Shown in pieces: positions 36,055 to 45,486 of a stretch of DNA of 64,000 nt. Numbering within the stretch: the first letter of the stretch is position 1; each line of letters starts with the position of its first letter. The notes below the pieces were generated by a model. That model was not told where the DNA came from, did no database searches, and worked only from the letters and a program-made list of their open reading frames with translations. The DNA is from Massilia phyllostachyos (GTDB lineage: Bacteria; Pseudomonadota; Gammaproteobacteria; Burkholderiales; Burkholderiaceae_D): NCBI RefSeq assembly GCF_021044825.1, contig NZ_JAJNOC010000006.1:1-64000 (forward strand), in the 5' to 3' direction. Made by a program: the position numbers and the translations under genes.

Positions 36055-37793
36055 CCTTCGTGCTGGAAGCCGGCGGCCGGATGCTGGCGCTGGTCGACCT
36101 CGAGCGCCTGGCGCACGCGCTCGGCGAGCTCGTTCAGGCGGTAGGGTTTGGTCAGGAGCGGCAAGGTGGTGGCGCCGCCGATCGGGGCCGGCAGGCTGTC
36201 GATGTAGCCGGTCGCCAGCAGCACCGGCACCTCCGGCTGGCGCGCGCGCACCAGTTCGGCCAGGCGCAGGCCGTTCATCCCGCCCGGCATGATGATGTCG
36301 GTGAACAGCAGGTCGATGCTGCCGTAGCGGTCCATCAGCTCGAGCGCCGCTTCGCCGCTGGCCGCGCTCAGCACCCGGTAGCCGAGGCCGCGCAGCTGCT
36401 GCTCGGCCAGCTCGCGTACCTCATTGCTGTCGTCCACCACCAGGATGGTGCGCCGGCCCAGGATCGCCTCCGGCGTCCACTTCGGGCTGTCGCCGCCCGC
36501 GCGCTCGGCCATCATCTCGAAGCCGGTCTTGGCCGCCTGCGGGAAGATCATGCGGATCGTCGTGCCCTGTTGCTGCGTGCTCTCGATATCCAGGCGGCCG
36601 TGCGACTGCTGCACGAAGCCGTGCACCATCGCCAGGCCCAGTCCCGTGCCCGGGCCCTTGGTGGTGAAGAAGGGTTCGGTGGCGCGCGCCACCACTTCCG
36701 GCGACATGCCCTCGCCATGGTCGATCACGCAGATCATCACGTAGCGCCCCGGCGCCAAGCGATGGCGCTCGAGGCGCTCGGCGTCGTCCATGATCGAGGT
36801 CGCGACCGTCACCTTGCCGCCGTCCGGCATGGCGTCGCGCGCGTTGATCAGGACGTTCAGCAGCGCCATCTCCATGTGGGTCGGGTCGAGCGTGCAGGAC
36901 GGCAGGCCGGGCTTCAGGTCGAGGTGCAGGTCGACCTTGTCGCCCAGGGTCCGCACCAGCATCTCGCTGAACTCGACCACCAGCGAATTCAGGTTGATGC
37001 GCTTCGGCTCCAGCCGCTGCTTGCGCGCGAAGGTCAGGAGCTGCTGGGTGAGCTTGCCGGCCTTTTCGCTGGCCAGGCGGGCGCGCTCGATGGCCTCCCC
37101 GAGCAGTTCGCGGTCGTCCATGCTGGAGCCGGCCAGTTCGAGATTGCCGGCCACCACCTGCAGCAGGTTGTTGAAGTCGTGCGCCAGGCCGGCGGTGAGC
37201 TGGCCGATCGCTTCCATCTTCTGCGCCTGCAGGTAGGACTGTTCGGAGACGCGGCGGCGCGTGATGTCCATCTGCGAAGCGAACCAGTACAGCAGCTTGC
37301 CCTCGGCGTCGAACACGGGGCCGATGAACAGGCCGTTCCAGAACGCGCTGCCGTCGGCCTTGTAGTTCAGGATGTCGACCGCCACCGCGCGCTCCTCGCG
37401 CAGGGCGCGGCGGACCTCGTCGACGGTGTGCGGGTCGGTCTGCTCGCCCTGCAGGAAGCGGCAGTTGCGGCCCAGGACCTCTTCTTCCTTGTACAGTGTC
37501 AGGTCGAGGAAGGCGCGGTTGACGAACGCGATCGGGTTGTCCGGCTGGTTCGGGTCGGTGACCACCATCGGCATGCGGGTCATCTCGATGGCGGCGAAGA
37601 AGATGTTGCCGCGTTCCTCGAAGCCGGGCTTCGAGATGTGGGAGGCCTGCCAGTGGCGGATGCCGGGGTCGCCGAGCGGATTGTAGGAGTTGCCTTCCAC
37701 CGTGGCGGCAGCGGGGACGCCGGCGCTCTGGCCGTGTCCCGCCTCGTCGAGCGGAAGCGCGTCGCGCTCTTCCGGCGTGCTGCCTGTAGCCAT
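36051..37793 (-). CDS. LOV-domain hybrid histidine kinase (putative blue-light sensor)
   Basis: 580 residues. A LOV-type PAS domain (about 60-180) holds the flavin-cysteine motif GRNCRFLQG with adduct Cys111. It also has the two flavin-contact Asn regions (NPIAFVNRAF and NYKADGSAFWN) and the C-terminal FASQMDIT strand with the conserved Gln. Next come HisKA (HDFNNLL, His205), HATPase_c (DHGEGMSPE, GTGLGLAM) and a C-terminal receiver (LVVDDSNEVRE, LLFTDIIMPGG). Soluble, no membrane segment. AGGAGA precedes the ATG. Divergent from the VOC gene; the receiver gene follows with a four-base overlap. All residues needed for photoadduct formation appear present. Confidence 0.93.
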   Translation of the reverse strand: MATGSTPEERDALPLDEAGHGQSAGVPAAATVEGNSYNPLGDPGIRHWQASHISKPGFEERGNIFFAAIEMTRMPMVVTDPNQPDNPIAFVNRAFLDLTLYKEEEVLGRNCRFLQGEQTDPHTVDEVRRALREERAVAVDILNYKADGSAFWNGLFIGPVFDAEGKLLYWFASQMDITRRRVSEQSYLQAQKMEAIGQLTAGLAHDFNNLLQVVAGNLELAGSSMDDRELLGEAIERARLASEKAGKLTQQLLTFARKQRLEPKRINLNSLVVEFSEMLVRTLGDKVDLHLDLKPGLPSCTLDPTHMEMALLNVLINARDAMPDGGKVTVATSIMDDAERLERHRLAPGRYVMICVIDHGEGMSPEVVARATEPFFTTKGPGTGLGLAMVHGFVQQSHGRLDIESTQQQGTTIRMIFPQAAKTGFEMMAERAGGDSPKWTPEAILGRRTILVVDDSNEVRELAEQQLRGLGYRVLSAASGEAALELMDRYGSIDLLFTDIIMPGGMNGLRLAELVRARQPEVPVLLATGYIDSLPAPIGGATTLPLLTKPYRLNELAERVRQALEVDQRQHPAAGFQHEG

Positions 37794-37941
37794 CTTGTCT
37801 CCTGCGGGAAGGCGAACCGGGGCGCGCCGAATGGAAATGATTGTTGATTATAACAATTCAAATCTTGCAATCCAGATGCGCTATGCTGTCGTGCGCAGCA
37901 GTCTTTCTTCTGGATATGCCCTCACTTCAATGGAGAACGCC

Positions 37942-38421
37942 ATGGTCGCCAAAAACACGATTTGCCTCTGGTTCAACGGCACTGCCGAAGAAGCGGCGCG
38001 GTTCTACGCCGCCACCATCCCCGACAGCGCGGTCGGCGCCGTCCGCCGCGCGCCCGGCGACTACCCCGCCGGAAAGGAGGGCGAAGTCCTGACCGTCGAG
38101 TTCACGGTGGCCGGCATCCCCTGCATCGGCCTGAACGGCGGCCCGATCTTCCCCCACAGCGAAGCATTCTCGTTCCAGATCGCGACCGACGACCAGGAGG
38201 AAACCGACCGCCTGTGGAACGCCATCATCGATAACGGCGGCCAGCCCAGCGCCTGCGGCTGGTGCAAGGACAAGTGGGGCCTGTCGTGGCAGATCACGCC
38301 GCGCGCACTCACCGACGGGATGGCCGACCCGGACCAGGCGGTGGCCAAGCGGGTGTTCGAGGCGATGATGACGATGACGAAGATCGATATCGCAAAGATC
38401 GAGGCGGCGCGGCGGGGATAG
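37942..38421 (+). CDS. VOC-family protein (PhnB / 3-demethylubiquinone methyltransferase-like)
   Basis: 159 residues with the glyoxalase/VOC fold: KNTICLWFNGTAEEAARFYA, VLTVEFTVAGIPCIGLNGG and WGLSWQITPRAL. Proteins of this type are often named PhnB or 3-demethylubiquinone-9 3-methyltransferase, without demonstrated activity. The frame is open upstream, but GGAG five bases before ATG 37942 fixes the start. It is divergent from the LOV kinase, sharing a 148-base AT-richer intergenic region; joint light control is only a guess. Confidence 0.85.
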   Translation: MVAKNTICLWFNGTAEEAARFYAATIPDSAVGAVRRAPGDYPAGKEGEVLTVEFTVAGIPCIGLNGGPIFPHSEAFSFQIATDDQEETDRLWNAIIDNGGQPSACGWCKDKWGLSWQITPRALTDGMADPDQAVAKRVFEAMMTMTKIDIAKIEAARRG

Positions 38422-38479
38422 CGGCGAGCTGGCGGCTTTTATCTCATGCGCTCGACAGCAATGGGTAAGCTGGCAGACA

Positions 38480-38507
38480 TTGGGCACCGGCCTTCGCCGG
38501 TGCGACG
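38480..38507. repeat. Solo REP-like unit
   Basis: CACCGGC-CTTC-GCCGGTG with flanks TTGGG and CGACGGTC. On the minus strand it reads as the murF unit does (ACCGTCG...CCGGCGAAGGCCGG...CCCAA). It lies between two convergent genes and has no partner copy nearby. Confidence 0.75.
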
Positions 38508-38544
38508 GTCTTTGGGCCAAGGGCTGAATGAAGCCGGCTGGATG

Positions 38545-38970
38545 CTAGCGCGCGTACGCCTGCAACTCCTTCGGCAACTGGTAGACCGGACAGTAGCGGT
38601 AGGTGGTGGTGTGGCCGCGGATCGTCTGGCTGAAGGTCAGCGCATCCGGCACGCTGATCTTCTGGGTCTGGGTGAAGCGCGGCGCCAGCCCGGAACCGGC
38701 GTCGATGCAGCTCTGCCTGACGGTATACACCTTGCCCTTCCTGGACTGCACGGTGGCGCGGCAGGCGCGGGTGTGGGCGGTGCTGATGCCCTTGCCGTCG
38801 TAGCGGCGGATCGCCGCGTTCGGCGGCGATCCGCAATCCATGTCGCTGGCGACGTAGATGCCGGGCTTGAGTTTGTAGACGCCGCCCGGCTTCGGCGAGG
38901 TATCGACGCTGGCCCAGGCGGGCAGGCAGCAGGCGGAGAGCAGCAGAACGAAAAGAGTGGATGGCTTCAT
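38545..38970 (-). CDS. Exported protein of unknown function
   Basis: 141 residues with a signal peptide (about 1-20, MKPSTLFVLLLSACCLPAWA). The mature part has four cysteines (in MDCGSPP, TRACRATV, RQSCIDAG and YRYCPVYQL), suggesting two disulfides in the periplasm. No enzyme motif. Not recognised as a named family. It stands alone between a REP-like unit and htpX on the same strand. Confidence 0.7.
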   Translation of the reverse strand: MKPSTLFVLLLSACCLPAWASVDTSPKPGGVYKLKPGIYVASDMDCGSPPNAAIRRYDGKGISTAHTRACRATVQSRKGKVYTVRQSCIDAGSGLAPRFTQTQKISVPDALTFSQTIRGHTTTYRYCPVYQLPKELQAYAR

Positions 38971-39043
38971 CGGCAGGAAAATCGTATTGACGGACGCCCA
39001 GTCTACGACTCTCCCGCCCTCCCACTCGGTTCGCGTATTAACC

Positions 39044-39913
39044 TTACGCCTGCAGCGCCGCGATGCGCGATTCGATCGGCGGGTGGCTCGAGAACAGCGC
39101 CAGCGCGCCCTTGCCCGAGATGCCGAAGGCGGCCATGTTCTTCGGCAGTTCGCCCTCGGCCAGGCCGCCCAGGCGGCGCAGCGCGGCGATCATCGGCTGC
39201 GGGCGGCCGATGATCTGCGCGGCGCCGCGGTCGGCGCGGAATTCGCGCTGGCGCGAGAACCAGGCCACGATGATCGAGGCCAGGATGCCGAACAGGATCT
39301 CGCAGACGATCACCGTCACCATGTAGCCGATGCCGGGGCTTGATGATTCCTCGTCGTTCTTGCGCAGCATGCTGTCGACGAAATAGCCGACGATGCGCGC
39401 CAGGAAGATGACGAAGGTGTTGACCACGCCCTGGATCAGGGTCAGCGTCACCATGTCGCCGTTGGCGATGTGGGCCACTTCGTGCGCCAGCACGGCCTCG
39501 ACTTCTTCCTGCGTCATCGATTGCAGGAGGCCCGTGGACACCGCCACCAGCGAGCTGTTTTTCGTCGCGCCGGTCGCGAAGGCGTTCGGCTCGCCCTCGT
39601 ACACCGCGACTTCCGGCATCTTGACGCCGGCGCGCTGCGCCTGCGCCGCGACGGTGTCGACCAGCCAGCGCTCGGTGGCGTTGGCCGGCTGCGCGATCAC
39701 GCGCGCGCCGGTCGACCATTTCGCGATCGGTTTCGACATCAGCAGCGAGATGAAGGCGCCGCCGAAGCCCATCAAGGCGGCGAACACCAGCAGCATGCCC
39801 AGGTTCAGGCCGTTCGAGGTCAGGAAGCGGTTCACGCCAAGCAGGCTGGCCGTCAGGCTCAGCACCAGCATCACGGCGACGTTGGTTGCCAGGAAAAGTA
39901 GGACGCGTTTCAT
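39044..39913 (-). CDS. htpX: Membrane zinc metalloprotease HtpX
   Basis: M48 protease that degrades misfolded membrane proteins. The 289 residues have two N-terminal membrane segments (about 4-22 and 35-53), the zinc motif [12 protein letters not shown] (about 139-150), two more hydrophobic segments, and the third ligand region [12 protein letters not shown]. The C-terminus ([12 protein letters not shown]) is the family ending. The start is ATG 39911-39913, only 26 bases after the TerC-CBS stop, so the two genes are probably cotranscribed. Confidence 0.95.
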   Translation of the reverse strand: MKRVLLFLATNVAVMLVLSLTASLLGVNRFLTSNGLNLGMLLVFAALMGFGGAFISLLMSKPIAKWSTGARVIAQPANATERWLVDTVAAQAQRAGVKMPEVAVYEGEPNAFATGATKNSSLVAVSTGLLQSMTQEEVEAVLAHEVAHIANGDMVTLTLIQGVVNTFVIFLARIVGYFVDSMLRKNDEESSSPGIGYMVTVIVCEILFGILASIIVAWFSRQREFRADRGAAQIIGRPQPMIAALRRLGGLAEGELPKNMAAFGISGKGALALFSSHPPIESRIAALQA

Positions 39914-39939
39914 GATGATTCCTTGAAGATGAAAATGGT

Positions 39940-41502
39940 TTATTCGGTTTCTTCGGCAGGCTCGCCGGCCAGGCGGCGGATCGCCACCCGCGCGATGCGG
40001 CGGTCCTCGACCGCCAGCACCTCGAAGCGCAGGCCGTCGGTCTCGATCGCCTCGCCCGGCGCCGGCAGGGTCTCGAAGCGCTCCAGCAGGAAGCCGGCCA
40101 GCGAGGTGTAGTCGGCGCCATCCTTCACCAGGATGTCGGTCTCCAGCACCTGTTCCAGCAGATGCAGGTCGGCGCTGCCGTCGGCTTCCCAGCTGCCCGG
40201 CGCTTGCAGGCGGATCGCCGGCTGCTCGTCCTCGTCGGGGAATTCGCCGGCGATCGCTTCCAGCAGGTCGATCGGCGTGAGCAGGCCCTGCACCACGCCG
40301 TACTCGTCGGCCACCAGCACCAGCTGGCCGTGGGCACGCTTGAGCGTCTCCATGGCCTTCAGCACGCCGGCGGTGTCGGGCAGGACGATGGGGGCGCGCA
40401 GCAGGCCGGCGTCCGTCTCGTCGATGGCGCGCCGGGTCAGGAGGGCGCCGATCAGGTCCTTGGTGCGCGCCACGCCCACCACCTGGTCGACGTCGCCGCG
40501 GCACACCGGCAGCTGGTTATGCGGGGTCTCCTGCAGCTGCTGCAGGATGATCGCGGGCTCCTGCGCCAGGTTCACCCACGACATCTCGGCGCGCGGCGTC
40601 ATGATCGAGCGGATCGAACGGTCGGCCAGGGTCAGCACGCCGCTGACCATATTGCGCTCTTCGACCGCGAAGGCTTCCAGCTCGGGCGCCGGCGCCGCCT
40701 CGCCCTCCTCCGGCGCGACGCGCTTGCGGTTGCCCAGCAGGCGCAGCACCGAATCGGCGGTGCGCTCGCGGAACGGCACGCGCGCCTCGTTCTTGAGGAA
40801 GTTACGGCGCGCGAACTGGTTCAGGGTCTCGATCACCACCGAGAAGCCGATCGCCGCGTACAGGTAGCCCTTCGGGATGTGGAAGCCCAGGCCTTCGGCC
40901 ACCAGGCTCAGGCCGATCATCAGCAGGAAACTCAGGCACAGCACCACCACGGTCGGGTGCGCGTTGACGAAGCGCGTCAGCGGCTTCGAGGCCAGGATCA
41001 TGACGCCGATCGAGATGATCACGGCCGCCATCATGACGCCCAGTTCGTCGACCATGCCGACCGCGGTGATCACGGCGTCGAGCGAGAACACGGCGTCCAG
41101 CACCACGATCTGCGCCACCACGGCGGCGAAACTGGCGTAGACCTTGTTGCCGCTCTGGGTGTGCACCACGCCCTCCAGGCGCTCGTGCAGTTCCATGGTG
41201 GCCTTGAAGAGCAGGAAGAAGCCGCCGATCAGCAGGATCAGGTCGCGCCCGGAGAAGGAGAACGATCCGAGCGAGAACAGCGGCGTGGTGAGCGTGACCA
41301 GCCAGGAGACGATGGTGAGCAGGCCGAGGCGCATGCCCATCGCCAGCGACAGGCCGAGCAGGCGCGCCTTGTCGCGCTGGTGCGGTGGCAGCTTGTCGGC
41401 CAGGATCGCGATGAAGATCAGGTTGTCGATGCCGAGGACGATTTCCAGGAACACCAGGGTGAACAGGCCCACCCAGATGCCGGGGTCAAATAGCCATTCC
41501 AT
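39940..41502 (-). CDS. TerC-type membrane protein fused to CBS pair and CorC/HlyC domain
   Basis: 520 residues. The N-terminal TerC domain (about 1-215, seven hydrophobic segments) carries the metal-site motifs [17 protein letters not shown] and [18 protein letters not shown]. Two CBS modules follow ([11 protein letters not shown]..., [22 protein letters not shown]), then a C-terminal CorC_HlyC domain. The E. coli YoaE/YegH proteins have the same plan. TerC proteins are tied to manganese export and metal loading of secreted enzymes. Its neighbours, the metalloprotease HtpX downstream and a CzcI-like gene and mntP upstream, fit a metal role. Confidence 0.9.
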   Translation of the reverse strand: MEWLFDPGIWVGLFTLVFLEIVLGIDNLIFIAILADKLPPHQRDKARLLGLSLAMGMRLGLLTIVSWLVTLTTPLFSLGSFSFSGRDLILLIGGFFLLFKATMELHERLEGVVHTQSGNKVYASFAAVVAQIVVLDAVFSLDAVITAVGMVDELGVMMAAVIISIGVMILASKPLTRFVNAHPTVVVLCLSFLLMIGLSLVAEGLGFHIPKGYLYAAIGFSVVIETLNQFARRNFLKNEARVPFRERTADSVLRLLGNRKRVAPEEGEAAPAPELEAFAVEERNMVSGVLTLADRSIRSIMTPRAEMSWVNLAQEPAIILQQLQETPHNQLPVCRGDVDQVVGVARTKDLIGALLTRRAIDETDAGLLRAPIVLPDTAGVLKAMETLKRAHGQLVLVADEYGVVQGLLTPIDLLEAIAGEFPDEDEQPAIRLQAPGSWEADGSADLHLLEQVLETDILVKDGADYTSLAGFLLERFETLPAPGEAIETDGLRFEVLAVEDRRIARVAIRRLAGEPAEETE

Positions 41503-41630
41503 GTTGAATACCTTATGAATTGATGAGAATTGTCTGGGCCGCGGACAGGCGCGCAGGAACGCGCGGCCGGCGGCAGGCGCGGGGGCGCTTGCCGGGTCGG
41601 AGGAAGGAAAGGCAGGCGTGCGCGCCCGCC

Positions 41631-41939
41631 TCAGGCGACGCAGGGCGGCTTGAGGGGCGGCGGAGAAGAGTGGGAGTGTGGCGCCGCATCGTGCGGCGGC
41701 AGGGCGCCGGCCGGCCAGGCGGCCAGGCGCAGCGAGGATTCGTGGTTGACGATGTCGTGCAGGTCGGCCACCGAGGGCGGCTCGTCGGGATCGACGTCGC
41801 CCCGGGCCTCGCCCTTGCTGCTGTCTTCAATGACCAGCGCAGCCGCATCGCCCTGCTGCGCGCCGGATGCGGACATCGACAGCGCGAACACGTTCAGGGG
41901 GAACAGCAGGATCAGGAAGATGACGAAGAATCGTCTCAT
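41631..41939 (-). CDS. Small exported CzcI-like protein
   Basis: 102 residues from the ATG at 41937-41939; an ATG at 41954 would add five. Signal peptide [19 protein letters not shown], then an acidic middle ([21 protein letters not shown]) and a His/Pro-rich tail ([16 protein letters not shown]) with a single Cys. The lead and the His-rich end resemble CzcI-type periplasmic proteins of metal-efflux loci. It lies between a TerC fusion and mntP. A promoter with CTGACG (41986-41991), a 16-base spacer and TATACT (41964-41969) can be read upstream, overlapping the end of mntP. Function inferred, not shown. Confidence 0.6.
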   Translation of the reverse strand: MRRFFVIFLILLFPLNVFALSMSASGAQQGDAAALVIEDSSKGEARGDVDPDEPPSVADLHDIVNHESSLRLAAWPAGALPPHDAAPHSHSSPPPLKPPCVA

Positions 41940-41987
41940 ACAGTGGGGCAACATGACGCTGTCAGTATAGCACGCGTGCAAAAAGCG

Positions 41988-42551
41988 TCAGGCCGACAGG
42001 TGCTCGATCAGGATCGTGGTCCCCACAAGCACCAGCACCACGCCGCCGATGCGTTCGGCGTTGCGGCCCACCACCGCGCCCAGGCGCCGCCCGAGCAGCA
42101 CGCCGATGGTGACCATGGTGGTGGTGGCCACCCCGATCGACAGCGCCGCGCGCACGATGGAGACGTCGACGAAGGCGAGGCCGACGCCGACCGCCGCCGC
42201 ATCGATGCTGGTCGCCACCGCGGTCAGGACCAGCACCAGCAGGTTCTGCGAACCGCCCTGCTCTTCCTCCTCATCGTCATCCTGGAACGAAAGCCAGATC
42301 ATGCGCCCGCCCAGGCCGAGCAGCAGCGCGAAGGCGATCCAGTGGTCCCACTGGCGGATGGCGTCGGCGGCGAGCGAGCCGAGGGCCCAGCCGAGCACCG
42401 GGGTGATGGTCTCGATGCAGCCGAACAGCAGGCCGATGCGCAGGGCTTGCGGGAAGGTGGGAGTGCGCAGGGCCGCGCCCTTGGCGATCGCCGCGGCAAA
42501 GGCGTCGGTCGACATCGCGAGGGCGAGGAATACGAGGGCGGTGAAGGTCAT
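41988..42551 (-). CDS. mntP: Manganese efflux pump MntP
   Basis: 187 residues with six hydrophobic segments and the duplicated MntP motifs ALAMSTDAFAAAIAKGA and AVATSIDAAAVGVGLAF, whose Asp residues line the transport path. An acidic loop (QDDDEEEEQGG) sits between the halves. Exports Mn(II). The frame is open upstream, but the family start is the ATG at 42549-42551. No Shine-Dalgarno precedes it; instead the leader can pair with the bases just before the start codon. Metal-gene neighbours support the assignment. Confidence 0.93.
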   Translation of the reverse strand: MTFTALVFLALAMSTDAFAAAIAKGAALRTPTFPQALRIGLLFGCIETITPVLGWALGSLAADAIRQWDHWIAFALLLGLGGRMIWLSFQDDDEEEEQGGSQNLLVLVLTAVATSIDAAAVGVGLAFVDVSIVRAALSIGVATTTMVTIGVLLGRRLGAVVGRNAERIGGVVLVLVGTTILIEHLSA

Positions 42552-42645
42552 GCTGGGAAAGTTGGATGCGGGACGTCCCGCATGGCGCGGGAAGCTGCTT
42601 CCCAGCGGGTATGCGCATTCTAGGAGGAAACACCCTGCTCCGCAA
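42552..42645 (-). promoter_or_regulatory. mntP promoter and structured leader
   Basis: On the minus strand TTGCGG (42640-42645), 17 bases, TAGAAT (42617-42622) form a sigma-70 promoter lying mostly within the 3' end of the upstream gene. The resulting leader of about 58 bases has two hairpins: GGGAAG-CAG-CTTCCC (42589-42603) and ATGCGGG-ACGT-CCCGCAT (42566-42583). GCTGGGAA of the first hairpin can instead pair with TTCCCAGC directly before the ATG, an alternative fold that would cover the start. Confidence 0.6.
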
Positions 42646-45322
42646 GCGGCCCCTGCGCCAGCAGGTAGCGGCGCCGCATCATCTCCAGCATCTCTCCGGA
42701 GGGCACCGGGCGCGCGATGTAGTAGCCCTGCACCTCGTTGCAATCGAGCTTGCGCAGGATCGCCAGCTGTTCCTCGGTCTCGACGCCCTCGGCCACCACC
42801 GACATGCCGAGCGCGTGCGCCATCGACACGATGGCCTGGAAGAATACCTTGCCCTCCTTCGAGTTGCCGAGCTCCGAGGTGAAGGCGCGGTCGACCTTCA
42901 GCACGTCCATCTTGAGGCGCTGCAGCTGCGACAGCGAGGAGTAGCCGGTGCCGAAATCGTCGACGTGCAGCTTCACGCCCAGCGCGCGCAGGGCCGCCAG
43001 TTCGGCCAGGATGTCTTCCTGGTCGCCCATCATGGCCGACTCGGTGATCTCGACCTCGATCAGGCTGGCCGGCACGCGCCAGCGGCTCAAGGCGCGGCTC
43101 AGTTGGCGCTGCACGCCGCCGCGCTGGAACTGCTTGGGCGAGACGTTGATCGACACCGGCACCAGCGCCACCCCGGCGTCGCGCCAGGCGGCCAGCTGGG
43201 CGCAGGCCTTGTCGATCACGAGCTCCCCGATGCGCACGATCAGGCCGGTGCTCTCGGCCAGCGGGATGAAGTCGCCCGGCGAGACGATGCCCAGCTCCGG
43301 ATGGCGCCAGCGGATCAGGGCCTCCATCGACAGCAGCTCGCCGCTCCTCGCATCCACGCGCGGCTGGTAGTACAGGGTGAACTGGTCGCGCTCGATCGCT
43401 TCCAGCATGTGCTGCTTCAGACGCGCACGGGTGTTGAGGGTGTTGGACAGCGCGGGGTCGAAGAAGCGGTACTGGCCCTTGCCCTCGTTCTTCCCGGCGT
43501 ACATCGCGATGTCGCTGTGGCGCACCAGGGTCTCGGCATCCAGGCCGTCGCGCGGGAACATGCTGATGCCGATCGAGGAACCGACCGCATGCAGGTCGTC
43601 GCCGATCAGGAAGGGCACGCCGAAGGCCTCGACGATGCGCGCCGCCACCGAGGCCACCTGGCGCTCGCCGTCGACCGGCTGCAGCAGCACCAGGAATTCG
43701 TCGCCGCCGAAGCGCGCCACGCTGTCCTGCGGACGCAGCAGCGACAGCAGGCGCTGCGCGGCGCTCTTCAGGAGCTGGTCGCCGACCGCGTGGCCGTGGG
43801 TGTCGTTGACCACCTTGAATTCGTCCAGGTCGATGAACAGCAGGGCCAGGCCCTCGTTCTTCGCATGCGCCTGGGCCAGCCGCTCCGGCATCGCGTTGAG
43901 GAAGGCGTGGCGGGTGGCCAGGCCCGTGAGGACGTCCTCGTTGGCCATGCGCTCGAGCTGCGACTCGTGTTCCTTGCGCTCGCTGATGTCCTGCAGGGTC
44001 ACGGCCAGGCCGTTGCCGACCCGGACCAGGCGCCGGTGGCCCCAGCTGATGTTCAGGCGGTTATCGAGCGGCATGCGGCGGTCGTCCTCATAGAAGCCGG
44101 CTTCCATCGCCTTGCGGTAGGTCGCCATCAGCTCTTCGCCGAACAGGCCGGCGTCGATGCGCGCCAGGCTCGACCCCACCAGCTGCTCGCGCGTCATCCC
44201 GTAGAAGAAGGCGCCGCGCTCGTTGCAGTCGACGATCCGGAAATCCGTGATGCCGCCGTCGCGCGCCCGCACCGCGGCCGCCATATAAAAGCCGTCGTTG
44301 CCGCTTTCGGTGGCGGTGCGGTAGGCGCGCTGCACTTCCTCCTGCTCGCGTTCGCGGCGCAGGGAACGGCGCGCCAGCACCGCCCCGATCGCGCCGAGCA
44401 GCAGCAGGCCGCTGGTGGCGACGATGGCGCGGTCGCGGCTCTCCTGCCAGTACAGGTCGGCCGTCTCGAGGGCGGTGCCGTGCGAGATGCCGACCAGCGC
44501 CACCAGCGGGTACACGGTCGAATGGCGCCAGCCCAGCACGCGCGCCTGGCCGTCGGCGAAACCGCCTTCGCCGTCGACCTTGCGCACCCCGCGCTCGCTG
44601 GCCCACAGGTCGCTCCGTAACGGCAGCACCGCGGCGCCCTTGTCGAGGTAGGCGGCGCCATCGCTGCGCTGCTCGACCCGCAGGCGGTTCTCGGTTCCGG
44701 CCAGCGCCACCATGCCGCCCGCGCCCATGGTCGCGGGGCTGATGAAGGAGGTGAAATAGCGCGCGTCGACGGCCATCAGGACGATGCCGTCGAATTCGTC
44801 CTCGCTCGTGTCGAGCCGGCGCGTGAACAGCACCAGGTCGCCGCCCTCGCCGAAGCGCGGCGGCGCGGCGCCGACCCGCAGCGCGGTCGAGATGTGGTTG
44901 CGGTGCTGGACGAAATACGGCGCCGACGCCAGGTCGCTGCCGATCAGGAGCAGCCGGGTCGAGGCGCGCACGATGCCGCTCTTGTCGACCACCGCCACCA
45001 TGCGGAAGGCGCTGTCGGTAAACATGCCGTTGCGCCGCAATTCGTCGATCAGGCCGGCGTCGCGCCCGTGCTCCCAGCTGAACTTCAGCTGCATCGTGAT
45101 CTGGTCCATCTGGCCCACCGAGCGCGTGATGTACTGCTCGTAGGCTTCCGCATAGGCGCTGGCGTCCTTGCGCGCCTGGCCTTCGGCGCGTTCGTGCTCG
45201 GCGTCGGCGCGCAGCACCGTGGCGATCCACAGCGCCGCCGACAGCAGCAGCGCCAGCACCGGCCACACGACGACGAGGTAGCGGTTGGTGCGCGAGAAGA
45301 CGAGGCCGGGGTGCTTGTTCAT
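42620..45322 (-). CDS. Membrane-bound GGDEF-EAL protein with periplasmic sensor and PAS domain
   Basis: 900 residues. A membrane segment (about 16-36), a large periplasmic Cache-like domain, and a second membrane segment near 310 precede a PAS domain (about 330-450) ending LQDISERKEHE. The GGDEF domain (RFGGDEFLVLL, near 540) keeps the active GGDEF motif, and the EAL domain has SMEALIRW, then EITESAMM, VDDFGTGYSSL and VKVDRAF-like LKVDRAF with the catalytic acids, ending VVAEGVETEEQL. Both c-di-GMP synthesis and hydrolysis look possible. It reads toward mntP, whose promoter lies in its 3' end. Confidence 0.93.
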   Translation of the reverse strand: MNKHPGLVFSRTNRYLVVVWPVLALLLSAALWIATVLRADAEHERAEGQARKDASAYAEAYEQYITRSVGQMDQITMQLKFSWEHGRDAGLIDELRRNGMFTDSAFRMVAVVDKSGIVRASTRLLLIGSDLASAPYFVQHRNHISTALRVGAAPPRFGEGGDLVLFTRRLDTSEDEFDGIVLMAVDARYFTSFISPATMGAGGMVALAGTENRLRVEQRSDGAAYLDKGAAVLPLRSDLWASERGVRKVDGEGGFADGQARVLGWRHSTVYPLVALVGISHGTALETADLYWQESRDRAIVATSGLLLLGAIGAVLARRSLRREREQEEVQRAYRTATESGNDGFYMAAAVRARDGGITDFRIVDCNERGAFFYGMTREQLVGSSLARIDAGLFGEELMATYRKAMEAGFYEDDRRMPLDNRLNISWGHRRLVRVGNGLAVTLQDISERKEHESQLERMANEDVLTGLATRHAFLNAMPERLAQAHAKNEGLALLFIDLDEFKVVNDTHGHAVGDQLLKSAAQRLLSLLRPQDSVARFGGDEFLVLLQPVDGERQVASVAARIVEAFGVPFLIGDDLHAVGSSIGISMFPRDGLDAETLVRHSDIAMYAGKNEGKGQYRFFDPALSNTLNTRARLKQHMLEAIERDQFTLYYQPRVDARSGELLSMEALIRWRHPELGIVSPGDFIPLAESTGLIVRIGELVIDKACAQLAAWRDAGVALVPVSINVSPKQFQRGGVQRQLSRALSRWRVPASLIEVEITESAMMGDQEDILAELAALRALGVKLHVDDFGTGYSSLSQLQRLKMDVLKVDRAFTSELGNSKEGKVFFQAIVSMAHALGMSVVAEGVETEEQLAILRKLDCNEVQGYYIARPVPSGEMLEMMRRRYLLAQGPLAEQGVSS

Positions 45323-45486
45323 GCGTAGTATTTCAATTTGGCAAGATGCCGGGAAGTCTACGCAGCAAACATGTCATGGTCGTGACACGGCCATGTGGGA
45401 TGGATGGGCGCCGCTGTGACAAACCGCGTATTTTCGAGGGGCATGATCGCCGTAGCATGGGCGACGACGATCATGGGGGAGCGACG

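Noticed and set aside
42552..42622. Classical yybP-ykoY manganese riboswitch before mntP
   Set aside because: The conserved loop bases (GGGGAGUAG and the later CAUAC block in the right order) are not present; only the two hairpins and the alternative pairing can be stated.
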